DNA from: Mycobacterium sp.
GTDB lineage: Bacteria; Actinomycetota; Actinomycetes; Mycobacteriales; Mycobacteriaceae
DNA: 54,486 nt
Reading direction: 5' to 3'
Assembly (NCBI GenBank): GCA_025966225.1
Contig: JAOPVI010000381.1
Coordinates: 1 to 54,486, forward strand
How positions within the stretch are numbered: position 1 is the stretch's first letter; the number at the start of each line of letters is the position of its first letter. The notes below the pieces were generated by a model. It saw nothing but the letters and a program-made list of their open reading frames with translations, was not told the DNA's origin and did not search any database. A program made the translations under genes and the position numbers. This document shows positions 37,990 to 49,232 of this stretch, in pieces.

Positions 37990-39396
37990 GTGCTGTTGGC
38001 CTCGCTGAACCCGTCCACCGTCGCTGCCGGGCATGACATCGCGGACGCGGTTCGCATCGATGGAGCGACGTTGAGCCGCAGCGACCTCGTCGGCGCAGCC
38101 ACGTCGGTCGCGGAGCGCGTCGCAGGGGCTGGCCTGGTCGCCGTGCTCGCCACGCCCGCCGCGACGACCGTGCTCGCCGTCACCGGCTGCCTCATCGCCG
38201 GGGTGCCCTTCGTCCCGGTCCCCGCCGACGTGGGAGCCGCGGAGCGCCGCCACATTCTCACCGACTCCGGTGCCGTGGCGTGGTTGGGTGATGTGCCCAG
38301 CGAACCCGAGGGGCTGCCGCACGTCCCGGTGCGGTTGCACGCCCGGTCGTGGCACCAGTACGCCGAGCCGCCAGCGGATGCAACCGCAATGGTCGTGTAC
38401 ACCTCCGGCACCACTGGCCCACCCAAGGGAGTGCTGATCAGCCGCAGGGCGATCGCCGCGGACATCGACGCGCTGGCCAAGGCGTGGGCCTGGACGCCGG
38501 ACGACACCTTGGTCCACGGCCTGCCCCTGTTCCACGTGCACGGGCTGATACTCGGCCTGCTCGGATCGCTGCGGATCGGAAACCGCTTCGTACACACGGG
38601 GAGACCGACCCCGTCCGCCTATGCCGAGGCCGCTGGCTCGCTGTACTTCGGAGTTCCGACCGTGTGGTCGCGCGTGGTCGGCGACCTGGACGCGGCCTTG
38701 GCGTTGTCGTCGGCGCGGCTGCTGGTGTCGGGCAGTGCCCCGCTGCCCGTTCCGGTGTTCGACAAGATGGTCAAGCTCACCGGCCACGCGCCTGTCGAGC
38801 GGTACGGCAGCACCGAGTCCCTGATCACGCTGAGCACCCGGGTCGACGGCGAGCGGCGGCCCGGCTGGGTGGGCCTGGCACTCGACGGGGTGCAAAGCAG
38901 GTTGACCGACGACGACGGCGCGGCGGTGACCCACGACGGGGAGACCATTGGGCGGCTTGAGGTTCGCGGACCCATGCTGTTCGACGGTTACCTGAACAGG
39001 CCCGACGCCACCACCGAGGTGCTGGGCGGTGACGGGTGGTATCGCACCGGTGACGTCGCCGTGATCGACGGCGGCGGGATGCACCGCATCGTCGGCAGGG
39101 AGTCTGTCGATCTCATCAAGTCCGGCGGATACCGCATCGGGGCGGGGGAGATCGAGACGGTGCTGCTCGGGCACCCAGATGTCGTCGAGGCCGCGGTCGT
39201 CGGCGTGCCCGACGACGATCTCGGCCAACGGATCGTCGCGTTCGTCGTGGGATCCGCGCCGCCGCAGGCCTTGATCGACTATGTCGCCGAGCAGCTTTCG
39301 GTGCACAAGCGACCGCGTGAAGTGCGCATCGTGGATGCTCTGCCCCGAAACGCCATGGGCAAGGTTCTGAAGAAGGAACTCGCGCAATGGGACTGA
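37990..39396 (+). CDS. fadD36: Fatty-acyl-CoA/AMP ligase FadD36
   Basis: 468 aa from GTG 37990 (VLLASLNPSTVAAG). AMP-binding motif VVYTSGTTGPPKGVLISRRA, then ERYGSTESLITLSTR, WYRTGDVAVIDGGGMHRIVGRESVDLIKSGGYRIGAGEIE and the C-terminal catalytic lysine in LPRNAMGKVLKKELAQ are all present. The protein is short for a FadD and follows my recollection of Rv1193 closely. It activates carboxylic acids as acyl-CoAs; the natural substrate is unsettled. Its last 10 bp overlap the next gene. Confidence 0.9.
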   Translation: MLLASLNPSTVAAGHDIADAVRIDGATLSRSDLVGAATSVAERVAGAGLVAVLATPAATTVLAVTGCLIAGVPFVPVPADVGAAERRHILTDSGAVAWLGDVPSEPEGLPHVPVRLHARSWHQYAEPPADATAMVVYTSGTTGPPKGVLISRRAIAADIDALAKAWAWTPDDTLVHGLPLFHVHGLILGLLGSLRIGNRFVHTGRPTPSAYAEAAGSLYFGVPTVWSRVVGDLDAALALSSARLLVSGSAPLPVPVFDKMVKLTGHAPVERYGSTESLITLSTRVDGERRPGWVGLALDGVQSRLTDDDGAAVTHDGETIGRLEVRGPMLFDGYLNRPDATTEVLGGDGWYRTGDVAVIDGGGMHRIVGRESVDLIKSGGYRIGAGEIETVLLGHPDVVEAAVVGVPDDDLGQRIVAFVVGSAPPQALIDYVAEQLSVHKRPREVRIVDALPRNAMGKVLKKELAQWD

Positions 39397-39737
39397 GCTT
39401 CACCGAGATCTGCATCGATGCCGCCGACATCCAGGTGCTCGCGCGATGGTGGGCCGATGTCCTCGACTGGCCCCAAGAGCCGACCGATGACGGCGACGTC
39501 GTATTGCGGGCACCCAAGGGTGCCGGCCCGGACTGGTTGTTCCTTGCGGTGCCCGACGACAAGGTCGTGAAGAATCGCATCCATTTCGACTTCACGCCAG
39601 ACGATCAGCAGGCCGAAGTCGACCGGCTCATAGCTTTGGGTGCGCGGCATGTCGACATCGGTCAGGGTGACGAGTCCTGGGTCGTTCTTGCCGATCCCGA
39701 GGGCAACGAGTTCTGCATTCTCGCCGCCGGCGGCTGA
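39387..39737 (+). CDS. VOC family (glyoxalase-like) protein
   Basis: 116 aa. LSFTEICIDAADIQVLARWWADVLDWPQ, then KNRIHFDFTPDDQQAEVDRLIALGARHVDIGQGDESWVVLADPEGNEFCILAAGG is the actinobacterial glyoxalase/bleomycin-resistance-like fold (W..vL.w......nr.H.Dl........eveRl..lGA......g...w.vl.DPEGNEFcv). Metal ligands are probably the H of RIHFDF and the E of GNEF. No substrate can be assigned. The ATG is inside the fadD36 3' end, so the two are translationally coupled. Confidence 0.85.
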   Translation: MGLSFTEICIDAADIQVLARWWADVLDWPQEPTDDGDVVLRAPKGAGPDWLFLAVPDDKVVKNRIHFDFTPDDQQAEVDRLIALGARHVDIGQGDESWVVLADPEGNEFCILAAGG

Positions 39738-39804
39738 TTCTTGGGCGAACGAGCACACAGGAACCTCGAAGCCCAGCCTCAGGCAGCGGTGTCAGGATGG
39801 CCGC

Positions 39805-41058
39805 GTGCGTCGACTGTCCATCCTGGTGCTGTGCGTCTGCGTGCTCGCAGCCTGCGCTTCACCCGAGCCGGCGCCGCCGCTGAAGCCGCAGACCCCGCCG
39901 ATGGGATGGAACTCCTGGAACTCGGGGATCCTGCTGAACGAACGGGCCGTGAAGGACACCATCGACGCGATGGTGTCCTCGGGGATGCGGGATGCCGGGT
40001 ACCGCTACGTCAACCTCGATGCCGGGTGGGCCGCCCATACGCGTGACGCAGACGGCAACCTGCGTGCCGACCCGGACCGGTTTCCCGACGGCATTGCCGC
40101 GCTTGCGGCCTACGCCCACCACCGCGGCATGCTCCTTGGTATCTATCACAGCCCGTTCAACGAGGGCTGCGGTCAGGATCCACGGATCGGCGGCGCCGGG
40201 CACGAAGAGGCCGACGCCCGCATGTTCGCCGCGTGGGGTGTCGACTACCTCAAGTACGACTGGTGTCGGCTGGAGGCCGGACACAACGAACAGGTCAGGT
40301 ACTTCGTAGCGATGCGGGATGCGCTGCGCGCCAGCGGTCGTCACATCGTCTACAGCATCAACCCGAACAGTTCGGGTGATCCAGAGGCGGGCTCCGAGTA
40401 CGACTGGACGCACATAGCCGACGTCAGCCGCGACGCCATGGACTTGGTCCCGACCTGGGGGGACGCCGCATTGTGGTCGGAAGGGCTCGCGGGCGTCAGC
40501 CAGGCGTTCGACGCCGCGGGTCCGGTTGCCCGGCGGGACGGTCCGAAGCACGTGAACGACCCCGACATGCTGGTGGTCGGCATCCGGTGGGCGGACTTCG
40601 TCACGGGCCATCCCACGATGGTGCTGGGCCCCCAGCAGCCCGACCTGACCGAAACCGAACAGCGCGCGCACTTCTCGCTGTGGGCGATGCTGGCCGCTCC
40701 GCTGCTCGCGGGCAATGACGTGCGCTCGATGACCGACCAGACCCGGATGATCCTGACGAACCGCGAGGTGATTGCCGTCGACCAGGATCCGCTGGTGCTG
40801 CAAGGCCTTCCGCTGCGCGGTGATCCCCGCGTCATCGTGAAGCCACTGGCCGACGGATCGGTCGCGGTGGCCTTGTTCAATCCGGACGCCGCGCCGGTCT
40901 CGATTCCCACCGACGCCACGGCGATCGGGCTGCCCACGGCGGCCTGCTACGCCGTGCGTGACCTTTGGGGCCATGCCGATTCGACCACCCCGGAATCCGT
41001 CGCGCAGACGGTTCCCGCGCACGGAGTCGCGATGTTGCGGGTGCGGCCGGGGTGTTAG
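39805..41058 (+). CDS. GH27 alpha-galactosidase lipoprotein
   Basis: 417 aa. A short signal ends at lipobox LAAC (Cys17). The GH27 barrel begins TPPMGWNSWNSGILLNERAV, the substrate loop NLDAGWAAHTRDADGNL follows, the nucleophile is Asp152 in YLKYDWC, and the acid/base Asp lies in KHVNDPDMLVVG. GIYHSPFNEGCGQDP and FSLWAMLAAPLLAGNDVRSM are further family blocks, with a small C-terminal beta domain (KPLADGSVAVALFNPDAAP). It should remove terminal alpha-galactose from glycans at the cell surface. GTG start; 3 bp before the end of dapD on the other strand. Confidence 0.85.
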   Translation: MRRLSILVLCVCVLAACASPEPAPPLKPQTPPMGWNSWNSGILLNERAVKDTIDAMVSSGMRDAGYRYVNLDAGWAAHTRDADGNLRADPDRFPDGIAALAAYAHHRGMLLGIYHSPFNEGCGQDPRIGGAGHEEADARMFAAWGVDYLKYDWCRLEAGHNEQVRYFVAMRDALRASGRHIVYSINPNSSGDPEAGSEYDWTHIADVSRDAMDLVPTWGDAALWSEGLAGVSQAFDAAGPVARRDGPKHVNDPDMLVVGIRWADFVTGHPTMVLGPQQPDLTETEQRAHFSLWAMLAAPLLAGNDVRSMTDQTRMILTNREVIAVDQDPLVLQGLPLRGDPRVIVKPLADGSVAVALFNPDAAPVSIPTDATAIGLPTAACYAVRDLWGHADSTTPESVAQTVPAHGVAMLRVRPGC

Positions 41059-41061
41059 GCG

Positions 41062-42027
41062 TCAGTTGGCGTGCAGCGCCTCGTTGAGCGTGATGCCGCT
41101 GCCGTCGCGGGCGACGACCTCGACCGCTCCCGACACCGAATTGCGTCGGAACAGTAGATTGTTCGCGCCGGACAGTTCCTTCGCCTTGACGGTCTGACCG
41201 TCCGAAGTCGTCACCTTGGTGCCGCCGGTGACGTAGAGCCCAGCCTCGATCACGCAGTCGTCGCCAAGCGAGATACCCAGCCCGGAGTTCGCGCCAAGCA
41301 AGCAGCGCTTGCCCACCGAGATCACTTCCTTGCCTCCGCCGGACAGCGTGCCCATGATCGATGCGCCGCCGCCGATGTCCGAGCCGTCGTCGACCACCAC
41401 ACCTCCGGAGATCCGGCCCTCGACCATCGACGTGCCCAACGTGCCCGCATTGAAGTTGACGAAGCCTTCGTGCATCACGGTGGTGCCCGGCGCCAAGTGC
41501 GCGCCGAGGCGCACCCGATCGGCGTCGGCGATGCGCACTCCCGAGGGCACGACGTAGTCGACCATGCGGGGGAACTTGTCGATGCCGTACACCGCCACCG
41601 GCCCGCGCTTGCGAAGCCTGGCGCGCGTGAGCTCGAAGCCGTCCACGGCGCACGGGCCGTAACTCGTCCACACCACGTTGGTGAGCACCCCGAAGATGCC
41701 GTCCATGTTCGCGCCGTGCGGCGGGACCAACCGGTGCGACAGCAGGTGCAGTCGCAGGTAGGCGTCGAAGCCGTCGGTCGGCTTGTCGTCGAGCGAGGCG
41801 ATCGTCGTCCGGACCAGCACCGTCTCGACGTCGCGTTCCTCGTCACGTCCAGCGAGCGCCGCCAGGTCCTCGGTTACCTCGGCCACCGACAGCCGCGTGG
41901 TACCGGTGACAATTCCCCGGTCGCTTCGCTCCTGCCCGCCGCCGAGCTCTGGCTCGGGGAACCACGTGTCGAGAACCGATCCGTCGGCCGCGATGGTGGC
42001 CACGCCGACGCCTGATGCAGAAGTCAC
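41062..42027 (-). CDS. dapD: Tetrahydrodipicolinate N-succinyltransferase DapD
   Basis: 321 aa from GTG 42027. Left-handed beta-helix transferase: [61 protein letters not shown], then [14 protein letters not shown] and [30 protein letters not shown] match actinobacterial DapD. It transfers succinate from succinyl-CoA in the diaminopimelate branch. An insertion at residues 29-39 ([11 protein letters not shown]), between PEPEL and the first helical block, derives from the dispersed 24-bp repeat; recalled M. tuberculosis DapD has unrelated sequence there. It is divergent from dapE, starts 34 bp apart. Confidence 0.92.
   Translation of the reverse strand: MTSASGVGVATIAADGSVLDTWFPEPELGGGQERSDRGIVTGTTRLSVAEVTEDLAALAGRDEERDVETVLVRTTIASLDDKPTDGFDAYLRLHLLSHRLVPPHGANMDGIFGVLTNVVWTSYGPCAVDGFELTRARLRKRGPVAVYGIDKFPRMVDYVVPSGVRIADADRVRLGAHLAPGTTVMHEGFVNFNAGTLGTSMVEGRISGGVVVDDGSDIGGGASIMGTLSGGGKEVISVGKRCLLGANSGLGISLGDDCVIEAGLYVTGGTKVTTSDGQTVKAKELSGANNLLFRRNSVSGAVEVVARDGSGITLNEALHAN
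41914..41937 (-). repeat. Dispersed 24-bp element inside dapD
   Basis: On the coding (minus) strand it reads GGGCAGGAGCGAAGCGACCG followed by GGGA, 23 of 24 bases identical to the acyltransferase copies. It is in the sense direction of dapD and in the frame that gives GQERSDRG. Confidence 0.9.
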
Positions 42028-42061
42028 GGAGCCAAACGTTACTGGACTACCGTGGACTGTC

Positions 42062-43129
42062 GTGGGCCTGGACTTGCGTGCTGACCCGGTCGCGCTGACC
42101 GCGGCGCTGGTGGACATTCCCAGCGAGTCGCGGCACGAGCAGCGCATCGCCGACGAGATCGAGGCTGCGCTGCGGGCCCAGGCGCCCGGATTCGAGGTCG
42201 TCCGCAACGGTGACGCCGTGCTGGCGCGCACCAACCTCGGCCGCCCGTCGCGGGTGCTGCTGGCCGGCCACACCGACACCGTGCCTGCCGCCGACAACCT
42301 GCCGAGCCGCCTAGTAGACGGCGAACTGCACGGTTGCGGCACGTCGGACATGAAGTCCGGTGACGCGGTGTTCTTGCATCTCGCTGCGACCATCGCCGAG
42401 CCTTCGCACGACATCACGCTGGTGATGTACGACTGCGAGGAGATCGAATCCAGCGCCAATGGGCTGGGCCGCATCGAGCGCAAGCTACCCGAATGGCTGC
42501 AGGCCGACGTCGCCATCCTCGGCGAGCCTTCCGGCGGCTACATCGAAGCCGGTTGCCAGGGCACCATCCGCGTAGTGGTCAGCGCTGCCGGCACCCGGGC
42601 GCACTCGGCGCGATCATGGTTGGGCGACAACGCGATTCACAAGTTGGGCGAGGTGCTCGACCGGCTGAAGGCGTACCAGCCCCGCAACGTCGACATCGAC
42701 GGCTGCACCTACCGCGAGGGCTTGTCGGCGGTGCGCATCGACGGCGGGATCGCGGGCAACGTCATCCCCGACGCGGCGTCGGTCACGGTGAACTTCCGAT
42801 TCGCACCCGACCGCAGCGTCGACCAGGCCGTCGCGCACGTCCGCGAGGTGCTCGATGGACTCGACGTCGACCTCGAGCTGACCGACGCCGCAGCGGGGGC
42901 CATGCCCGGGCTCACGAAACCGGCCGCCGCCGCCCTGGTTCAGGCCGCGGGTGGCCAGGTCAGGGCCAAATTCGGGTGGACCGACGTGGCGCGGTTCGCG
43001 GCGTTGGGCATCCCCGCGGTCAACTACGGGCCCGGCGACCCGAACATGGCGCACCGGGTCGACGAGCGCGTCGACGTCGCGCAGATCACCGCTGTCACCG
43101 AGCTGCTCAGGAAATATCTGGTTGCGTGA
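42062..43129 (+). CDS. dapE: Succinyl-diaminopimelate desuccinylase DapE
   Basis: 355 aa from GTG 42062 ([20 protein letters not shown]). M20 metallopeptidase: [15 protein letters not shown] (first zinc His), [14 protein letters not shown] (bridging Asp), YDCEEIES (catalytic Glu), [39 protein letters not shown] for the dimerisation domain, and [19 protein letters not shown]. It cleaves N-succinyl-LL-DAP to LL-DAP and succinate. Divergent from dapD, so both face a 34-bp gap. In M. tuberculosis Rv1203c-Rv1205 follow; here an ABC-F gene and an ESX-like cluster intervene before the LOG gene. Confidence 0.92.
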   Translation: MGLDLRADPVALTAALVDIPSESRHEQRIADEIEAALRAQAPGFEVVRNGDAVLARTNLGRPSRVLLAGHTDTVPAADNLPSRLVDGELHGCGTSDMKSGDAVFLHLAATIAEPSHDITLVMYDCEEIESSANGLGRIERKLPEWLQADVAILGEPSGGYIEAGCQGTIRVVVSAAGTRAHSARSWLGDNAIHKLGEVLDRLKAYQPRNVDIDGCTYREGLSAVRIDGGIAGNVIPDAASVTVNFRFAPDRSVDQAVAHVREVLDGLDVDLELTDAAAGAMPGLTKPAAAALVQAAGGQVRAKFGWTDVARFAALGIPAVNYGPGDPNMAHRVDERVDVAQITAVTELLRKYLVA

Positions 43130-43275
43130 CGTCGCTACGATGGGTGACGAAATCGCAGTCGGAATGAGGCGGGCCGCAATCATGCTGGGAGACGACATCT
43201 CCGGATAGCTCCGGAGCATCTGTCGAGTCGTCGTTCCCTGCCCTCCTTCGGGGCACTCATCAAGAGAGCTCTCGC
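43130..43275 (+). promoter_or_regulatory. Possible attenuator leader of the ABC-F gene
   Basis: Between dapE and the ABC-F start lie a 22-codon reading frame (43140-43208), a hairpin CTCCGG/CCGGAG (43199-43204 and 43211-43216) whose loop contains the frame's TAG, a second stem TGCCC/GGGCA further on, and the palindrome GAGAGCTCTC (43264-43273) just before the ABC-F GTG. Antibiotic-resistance ABC-F genes are often controlled by leader peptides that sense stalled ribosomes, so this arrangement is suggestive, not proven. Confidence 0.4.
43140..43208 (+). CDS. Possible 22-aa leader peptide
   Basis: ATG GGT GAC GAA...: MGDEIAVGMRRAAIMLGDDI then SG and TAG. It begins 11 bp after the dapE stop, so reinitiation could translate it. 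No strong ribosome-binding site is visible. It might only be a chance frame. Confidence 0.3.
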   Translation: MGDEIAVGMRRAAIMLGDDISG

Positions 43276-44879
<1,604 letters not shown>

Positions 44880-44883
<4 letters not shown>

Positions 44884-45728
44884 AGGGGAGACTGCTGTGG
44901 ACGGGTCTGTGCGGGCTGCGGGCGTTCGGTCGTAGGCGGCGGAACGGGTGCCTTGCCGCCGTCGGCAGTGCGACCCGGCTGTGCGCCGTCGCCGTGGGTT
45001 TGGGGTGTCGGCTGCTGCCCGCGAAGCTCTTCGGCATGCTTGTCATCCGGCCTGCCGTCCTTGTCCTTATCGCTGTCGTCCTTATCCTTGTCGGCCTTCT
45101 CCTCGTTGGCCTTCTCCTCGTTGGCGTTGGCCGCGTCGTGAGCCTTGCCCCCATCGGAGCCCGCATCCTTCGTGGCCGACCCACCGATGCCCTGGATGCC
45201 CTGCATGATCTGCTGGGGCAGTTGGGTGAGCCCCTGTGCGAGTCCTTGCACCGACTGGGCCAGCCCCTGGGCCATCTGGCCGACCTGCTGACCGACCTGG
45301 CTGGCCATCTGGCTCGCCATCTCGGCGCCGCCCCCGCCTGCCGCGCCCGCGCCGGTGGCGCCCCTCCCGGGCGGGCCACCTGCGCTGCCGGCGCCCCCAC
45401 CTTCCGACGCCTGCAGCGCTTCGGCCGCTGCCGTGAGCTTGTCGCCGCCCTGCTCGTCGCCCTGCAAGTACATCTGATGGGCCTTTTTGAGCAGTTCCGC
45501 GATGGTGCCGCTGGCACCCTTGGTGGTCTGAATGGTGCTCATGCGGTTCTGTGTCGTGCCGTCGAGGGCCGTGTTGAGGTTGAATGCGATGTTGCCGAAC
45601 GACCTCGCCACGTCCGCCGCTTGTGGGCCGCCTGCGCCTGCCAGTTGAGACAACCCGTCAGCCACCTGCGAGTGGATGTCGGACAGCGGACTCAGGCCGC
45701 TGCTGTCGAGGTGGAACTCGCCTGTCAT
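44880..45728 (-). CDS. EspC-like type VII secretion target with a long disordered tail
   Basis: 282 aa. The first 100 residues (FHLDSSGLSPLSDIHSQVAD, TALDGTTQNRMSTIQTTKGASGTIAELLKKAHQMYLQGDEQ) are a helical hairpin of the EspC/DUF2580 type; YLQGD (Tyr87-Asp91) fits the YxxxD/E export signal. A Gly/Ala-rich and Gln-rich middle (VGQQVGQMAQGLAQSVQGLAQGLTQLPQQ) and an acidic Lys/Asp/Pro-rich tail follow. ESX export to the envelope or medium is expected. Its stop overlaps the ABC-F stop by 4 bp. GGGAGG is upstream of the ATG, and TTAAGAT about 40 bp further up could be its own -10. Confidence 0.7.
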
Positions 45729-45852
45729 CTGGTCGGTCCTCCCGGCCTCGTTGAGATGCGCTCAGTGGATTTCATCTTAAGTCGAGTTTGCTGGTACGGA
45801 CGTCACCGTTCGCGACCGCAGCGCATAGCCTTCGATGGGTGACGTGAACTAG

Positions 45853-46761
45853 TCATTTGGCCTGCAACGGCCATCCAGGGTCCGCGTTGCCAGGCGGGGG
45901 TGGCGAGTCCTTGTAGCCCGTCATGAGCGCGGTCCGTTCGGCCTCGTTCTGGGGCATGCTGTCCGCGCAGCGTTGCTTGAGTTCCGGGGTGGGGAATAGG
46001 GGCGTATCCGGCTTTTCGACGGGACCCCAGAAACTGGTGCTTTCGGCGGTGACGAACCAATCGCCGAAGACGTCCTCGCTAGGTGCCGGCGACGGTCCCA
46101 ATTGAGGCGCGGTCGGTGGTTGCGGTGGCGTGGGTCCGACGCGCGGGTCGTGTTGGGTGAATTCGATGCGGTGAACGAACACGCCGCTCGTCGGGCCTGA
46201 TCGGTAGGGCTTTCCCGTTTTGTCCACCGCTGCTATCGAAATGAACTTGCCTGGTCGTACATCGCTCTGGATGAAACTCGCATATTCCGCACTGCACACC
46301 GTCGCGACGTACCCGGTACCAAGCGGAGCGATGTCGAGAACGTGGTAGGGCACGAACCCGTAGTGCGGCCGCGCATCCTTTGGCGTCACGGTGTAGTCGT
46401 CGCCGAGTGGTCGCACGCTGATGAGTTGAAAGAGCGCGCCGTCAGCGTGGCGGTTCATGTTGGGTGGCGTCGCGCGGAGAAAGCCCGGATAGGACTTGTC
46501 AAGGTCAAAGGTGTAGGCGGCGACGTCGTAGGACTCGAGGTAGGCGCGAACGGCGACGCTCGGTCCTGTCGATAAATCGATGCCCGGTTCCGCCGTCCAC
46601 TGAAAACGAAAGTCGTCCAGTGTCTCTGGCCAGTTCGCGAACTCTCGGCCCTGCGCTTCATCCGTCGATGACGCTGGATTGTCGGTGGTCGTCGTCAATG
46701 TCCCGCAGCCGCTGAGCAGTGCGAGAGCGACGACGATCGCCAGTGATCTCCTCATGGTCAT
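45853..46761 (-). CDS. Lipoprotein linked to the large ESX substrate
   Basis: 302 aa. LAIVVALALLSGCGTL gives a signal and lipobox LSGC (Cys19). The mature part reads NWPETLDDFRFQWTAEPGID, SVAVRAYLESYDVAAYTFDL, NRHADGALFQLISVRPLGDDY, YVATVCSAEYASFI, a Pro-rich linker (PTPPQPPTAPQLGPSPAP) and CADSMPQNEAERTALM. I do not recognise a family. The start lies 4 bp after the stop of the 781-aa EspA/EspE-like gene, which suggests coupled expression. It could be a surface partner, chaperone or immunity protein of that product; none is shown. Confidence 0.65.
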   Translation of the reverse strand: MTMRRSLAIVVALALLSGCGTLTTTTDNPASSTDEAQGREFANWPETLDDFRFQWTAEPGIDLSTGPSVAVRAYLESYDVAAYTFDLDKSYPGFLRATPPNMNRHADGALFQLISVRPLGDDYTVTPKDARPHYGFVPYHVLDIAPLGTGYVATVCSAEYASFIQSDVRPGKFISIAAVDKTGKPYRSGPTSGVFVHRIEFTQHDPRVGPTPPQPPTAPQLGPSPAPSEDVFGDWFVTAESTSFWGPVEKPDTPLFPTPELKQRCADSMPQNEAERTALMTGYKDSPPPPGNADPGWPLQAK

Positions 46762-46765
46762 GAGC

Positions 46766-49111
46766 TTAGGTCGCGCCGAATACTGAGGACGTATAGGTGT
46801 TCCAGTAGGTCTGCATGAGGTCATTGACGGTGCCCGGCTCGCCGATGGTATCGAGGTAGTCCGTGATGTTGTTGTGATAACTGCCGTAGTCTCTGCTGCC
46901 GATTTGATCTGGAGGCGCCTGTAGCACCCCATCTCGGTAGATGCCGTTGAGAGCCGACATGTCTCCAGCGCCGTTGCGGGCCAACACTTCTGCCATGAAC
47001 CGCTCGGTGGGGAAGGTGCCGGGGATGGTGACGTTCGGCGCCTTCCCCTCGACCGGTTCCGGTCCGATGACGAAGTCCTTGCCGAACGCGGCGATGTCGC
47101 TTGCCGCGGTGCCGGGTGCCCCGAATTGGTCGACGGCCCCCGCGCCGAGGTCGTACAGCTTGCCCTGTAGCTGCCACGATTCGTGCTGCGCTTGAAATGT
47201 GTTGTGGAGCCGGGACGCTGCCTCGTCGTAGCTTCCGAGATTCAGCGCCGCTTGGAGTCGGCCTGCGGACTGCATCGCAAAGTCGTCGGTCACGGGACCG
47301 CCGGGCACCGCTGAGAGCGCAGCGTTTTCGAAGGCCTTGTGGACGTGTTGTTGCGTGCTGTCGAAGAGGATCTCGCTCGCAGTCTTCGGTGCGCCCGAGC
47401 CGGGGTCCTGGTTGAGTGGTGGGTGGTCCGACATCAATACGCTCATCAGGTTCCGGGTGTTGGTGGGCTCGGTCTTCGTGCCGTCGGCTGGGTCCAGCGG
47501 TGCGAAGAGGCCGTCGTTGCCGCCAGTGTTGTTGCCCACCATGTCGTCGAAGTACGGCGAGAATGCACGCGCCCAGTCCCGGGTGAGTTCGGGGTTGACC
47601 TGGCCGAGCGACTGCCCCTCTGCCCCGTAGCCCCTGGTGCTCTCGAGGTTGAGCAGATCGCTGTGGTGGCTGCTGGTGTATTCGGCAAGGGCGTGTGCGG
47701 TCTGGGCGGCGCGGCCAGTCGGGTCGTGGGCCGCGTCCTCCCCGACCCAGTCGAAGAGTCCACCCGCAGCGCGTCCGTCGTCCTGCCACTGGTGGTTCGT
47801 CAGATCGTTCAGAAAGTGCTCACTGCCCGGCCCGCTCACCGCGTCATGGATGACCATGTCGTCTTTATTGACCGCGTTGAACATGTTCTGCAGCGTTGGA
47901 TCGACGTTGTCGTGGTACCACCGGGGTGCGTCGTCCGTCGGGCCGAGTTGGGAGTGCTGATTCGATACGTCAAGCATTTCTTGGCTTTTCGCCATCAGCC
48001 CGGAGTCGAGTGCAGTTCCGTGCTGCAGACTGCGGTCGCCCTGCTGAACGATGTTGGCCAGGTCGTTGAGTCCCTGAGTCGGCTGCAGCGGTCCCGTCGG
48101 CTCCGGCGGGACGATCCATCGACCGTCCTGGAAGACTCCGCTCGACATGGGCTGGGTCATCGCCGGACCGTCGAGCACCTTCTGAATGCCGTCGGGGAGT
48201 GCGTATTTGCCACCACTGGACGGATGGTCGATCGACGGTGGCTGCGTCTGCGGAAGCCCCGTCGTGATGTTGGGGTTCGAGGCCAGCTGAAACGCGTCCG
48301 CGACCCGTCCGCCGTCCGCCCCGGATTTGTCCATGATGGCGTTGATCTCGGCCGGGGTCTTGTCGCCGAATTCTCGGGAGAAGCCCTGGAGATATGACAT
48401 GCGCTCGGGCGGAAGGACGAGCTTGCCCTGGTCCAGAGCGGTCTGCTGCTCGGGTGTGAGGTGTGTGTTACTGGCCAGGCGCTCTTGCTGTTCGGGCGTC
48501 AGCTTGCCGTTCTGAAGCGCCTCAGAGTCCGCGGCCCCCTGTTCGCTCGGCGACTTCTTCTTGTCCTCGTCGTCGCCCTTGACGCCCTGGAGATCGGGTC
48601 CCTCCTTCGGGCCGAACTTCTGGGTACCGAGCGCCTGGTACTCGCCGCCGAGCTTCTTCACGTCGCCGGCGACGGCGTTGAGTTGGCCGTTGGACGTGGT
48701 GATCACGTCCTGAACTTGCCCGAGGCCCTTCTGGATGATCGGTAGCAGCAACTGCTCACGGTTCTTTCCTGCCGGAACGGAAGCTGCCGCATCCTGCACC
48801 CACTGGCGTACTGCGTCCAGGTTTTGACGGCCGGTCTGCACGATGTTCGCCGTCTGGGTGACCTGCGCACCGAGTCGCTGGTCGAGTCCCGCCACTTGTC
48901 CGATCACGTTGCCGTGATCGGTGTTCGCCGTGCCGTACGCGCTGGCCGCGGTCCCGGACCATCGTGATCCTGGGGCGGCCGACTCGACGGTCGTCTGCAT
49001 CTGGCGCAACGGTCCGCTCTGGTCGAAGTGCTCGCCTGTCTGCGGCACGCCCTCACCGAACGTCTCGCGCGCCTTCGACCACGTCGACATGAACGCCTCA
49101 AGGACACCCAC
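46766..49111 (-). CDS. EspA/EspE-like ESX substrate with a long C-terminal region
   Basis: 781 aa. The first 165 residues are an EspA/EspE-type helical bundle: VLEAFMSTWSKARETFGEGV, SAAPGSRWSGTAASAYGTAN with a WxG motif at Trp51-Gly53, then RQWVQDAAASVPAGKNREQL. After a charged linker (GDDEDKKKSPSEQ) the C-terminal 560 residues start LTPEQQERLASNTHLTPEQQTAL and continue as a mainly helical region (FSREFGDKTPAEINAIMDKS, DWARAFSPYFDDMVGNNTGG) that databases often label 'TPR repeat region'; its activity is unknown. A WxG partner to the YxxxD proteins nearby. GTG start. Confidence 0.7.
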   Translation of the reverse strand: MGVLEAFMSTWSKARETFGEGVPQTGEHFDQSGPLRQMQTTVESAAPGSRWSGTAASAYGTANTDHGNVIGQVAGLDQRLGAQVTQTANIVQTGRQNLDAVRQWVQDAAASVPAGKNREQLLLPIIQKGLGQVQDVITTSNGQLNAVAGDVKKLGGEYQALGTQKFGPKEGPDLQGVKGDDEDKKKSPSEQGAADSEALQNGKLTPEQQERLASNTHLTPEQQTALDQGKLVLPPERMSYLQGFSREFGDKTPAEINAIMDKSGADGGRVADAFQLASNPNITTGLPQTQPPSIDHPSSGGKYALPDGIQKVLDGPAMTQPMSSGVFQDGRWIVPPEPTGPLQPTQGLNDLANIVQQGDRSLQHGTALDSGLMAKSQEMLDVSNQHSQLGPTDDAPRWYHDNVDPTLQNMFNAVNKDDMVIHDAVSGPGSEHFLNDLTNHQWQDDGRAAGGLFDWVGEDAAHDPTGRAAQTAHALAEYTSSHHSDLLNLESTRGYGAEGQSLGQVNPELTRDWARAFSPYFDDMVGNNTGGNDGLFAPLDPADGTKTEPTNTRNLMSVLMSDHPPLNQDPGSGAPKTASEILFDSTQQHVHKAFENAALSAVPGGPVTDDFAMQSAGRLQAALNLGSYDEAASRLHNTFQAQHESWQLQGKLYDLGAGAVDQFGAPGTAASDIAAFGKDFVIGPEPVEGKAPNVTIPGTFPTERFMAEVLARNGAGDMSALNGIYRDGVLQAPPDQIGSRDYGSYHNNITDYLDTIGEPGTVNDLMQTYWNTYTSSVFGAT

Positions 49112-49232
49112 GCACGCACCCCCAAGCTAGATTTGGATCAATCCTAGAGCCGCCCAGCTACCACTCGATGCGGCAAATCGCCGATCACGCGTGGCCGTGT
49201 TGAAACCGTGCCGGTGCCGCGAATATCTGCGC

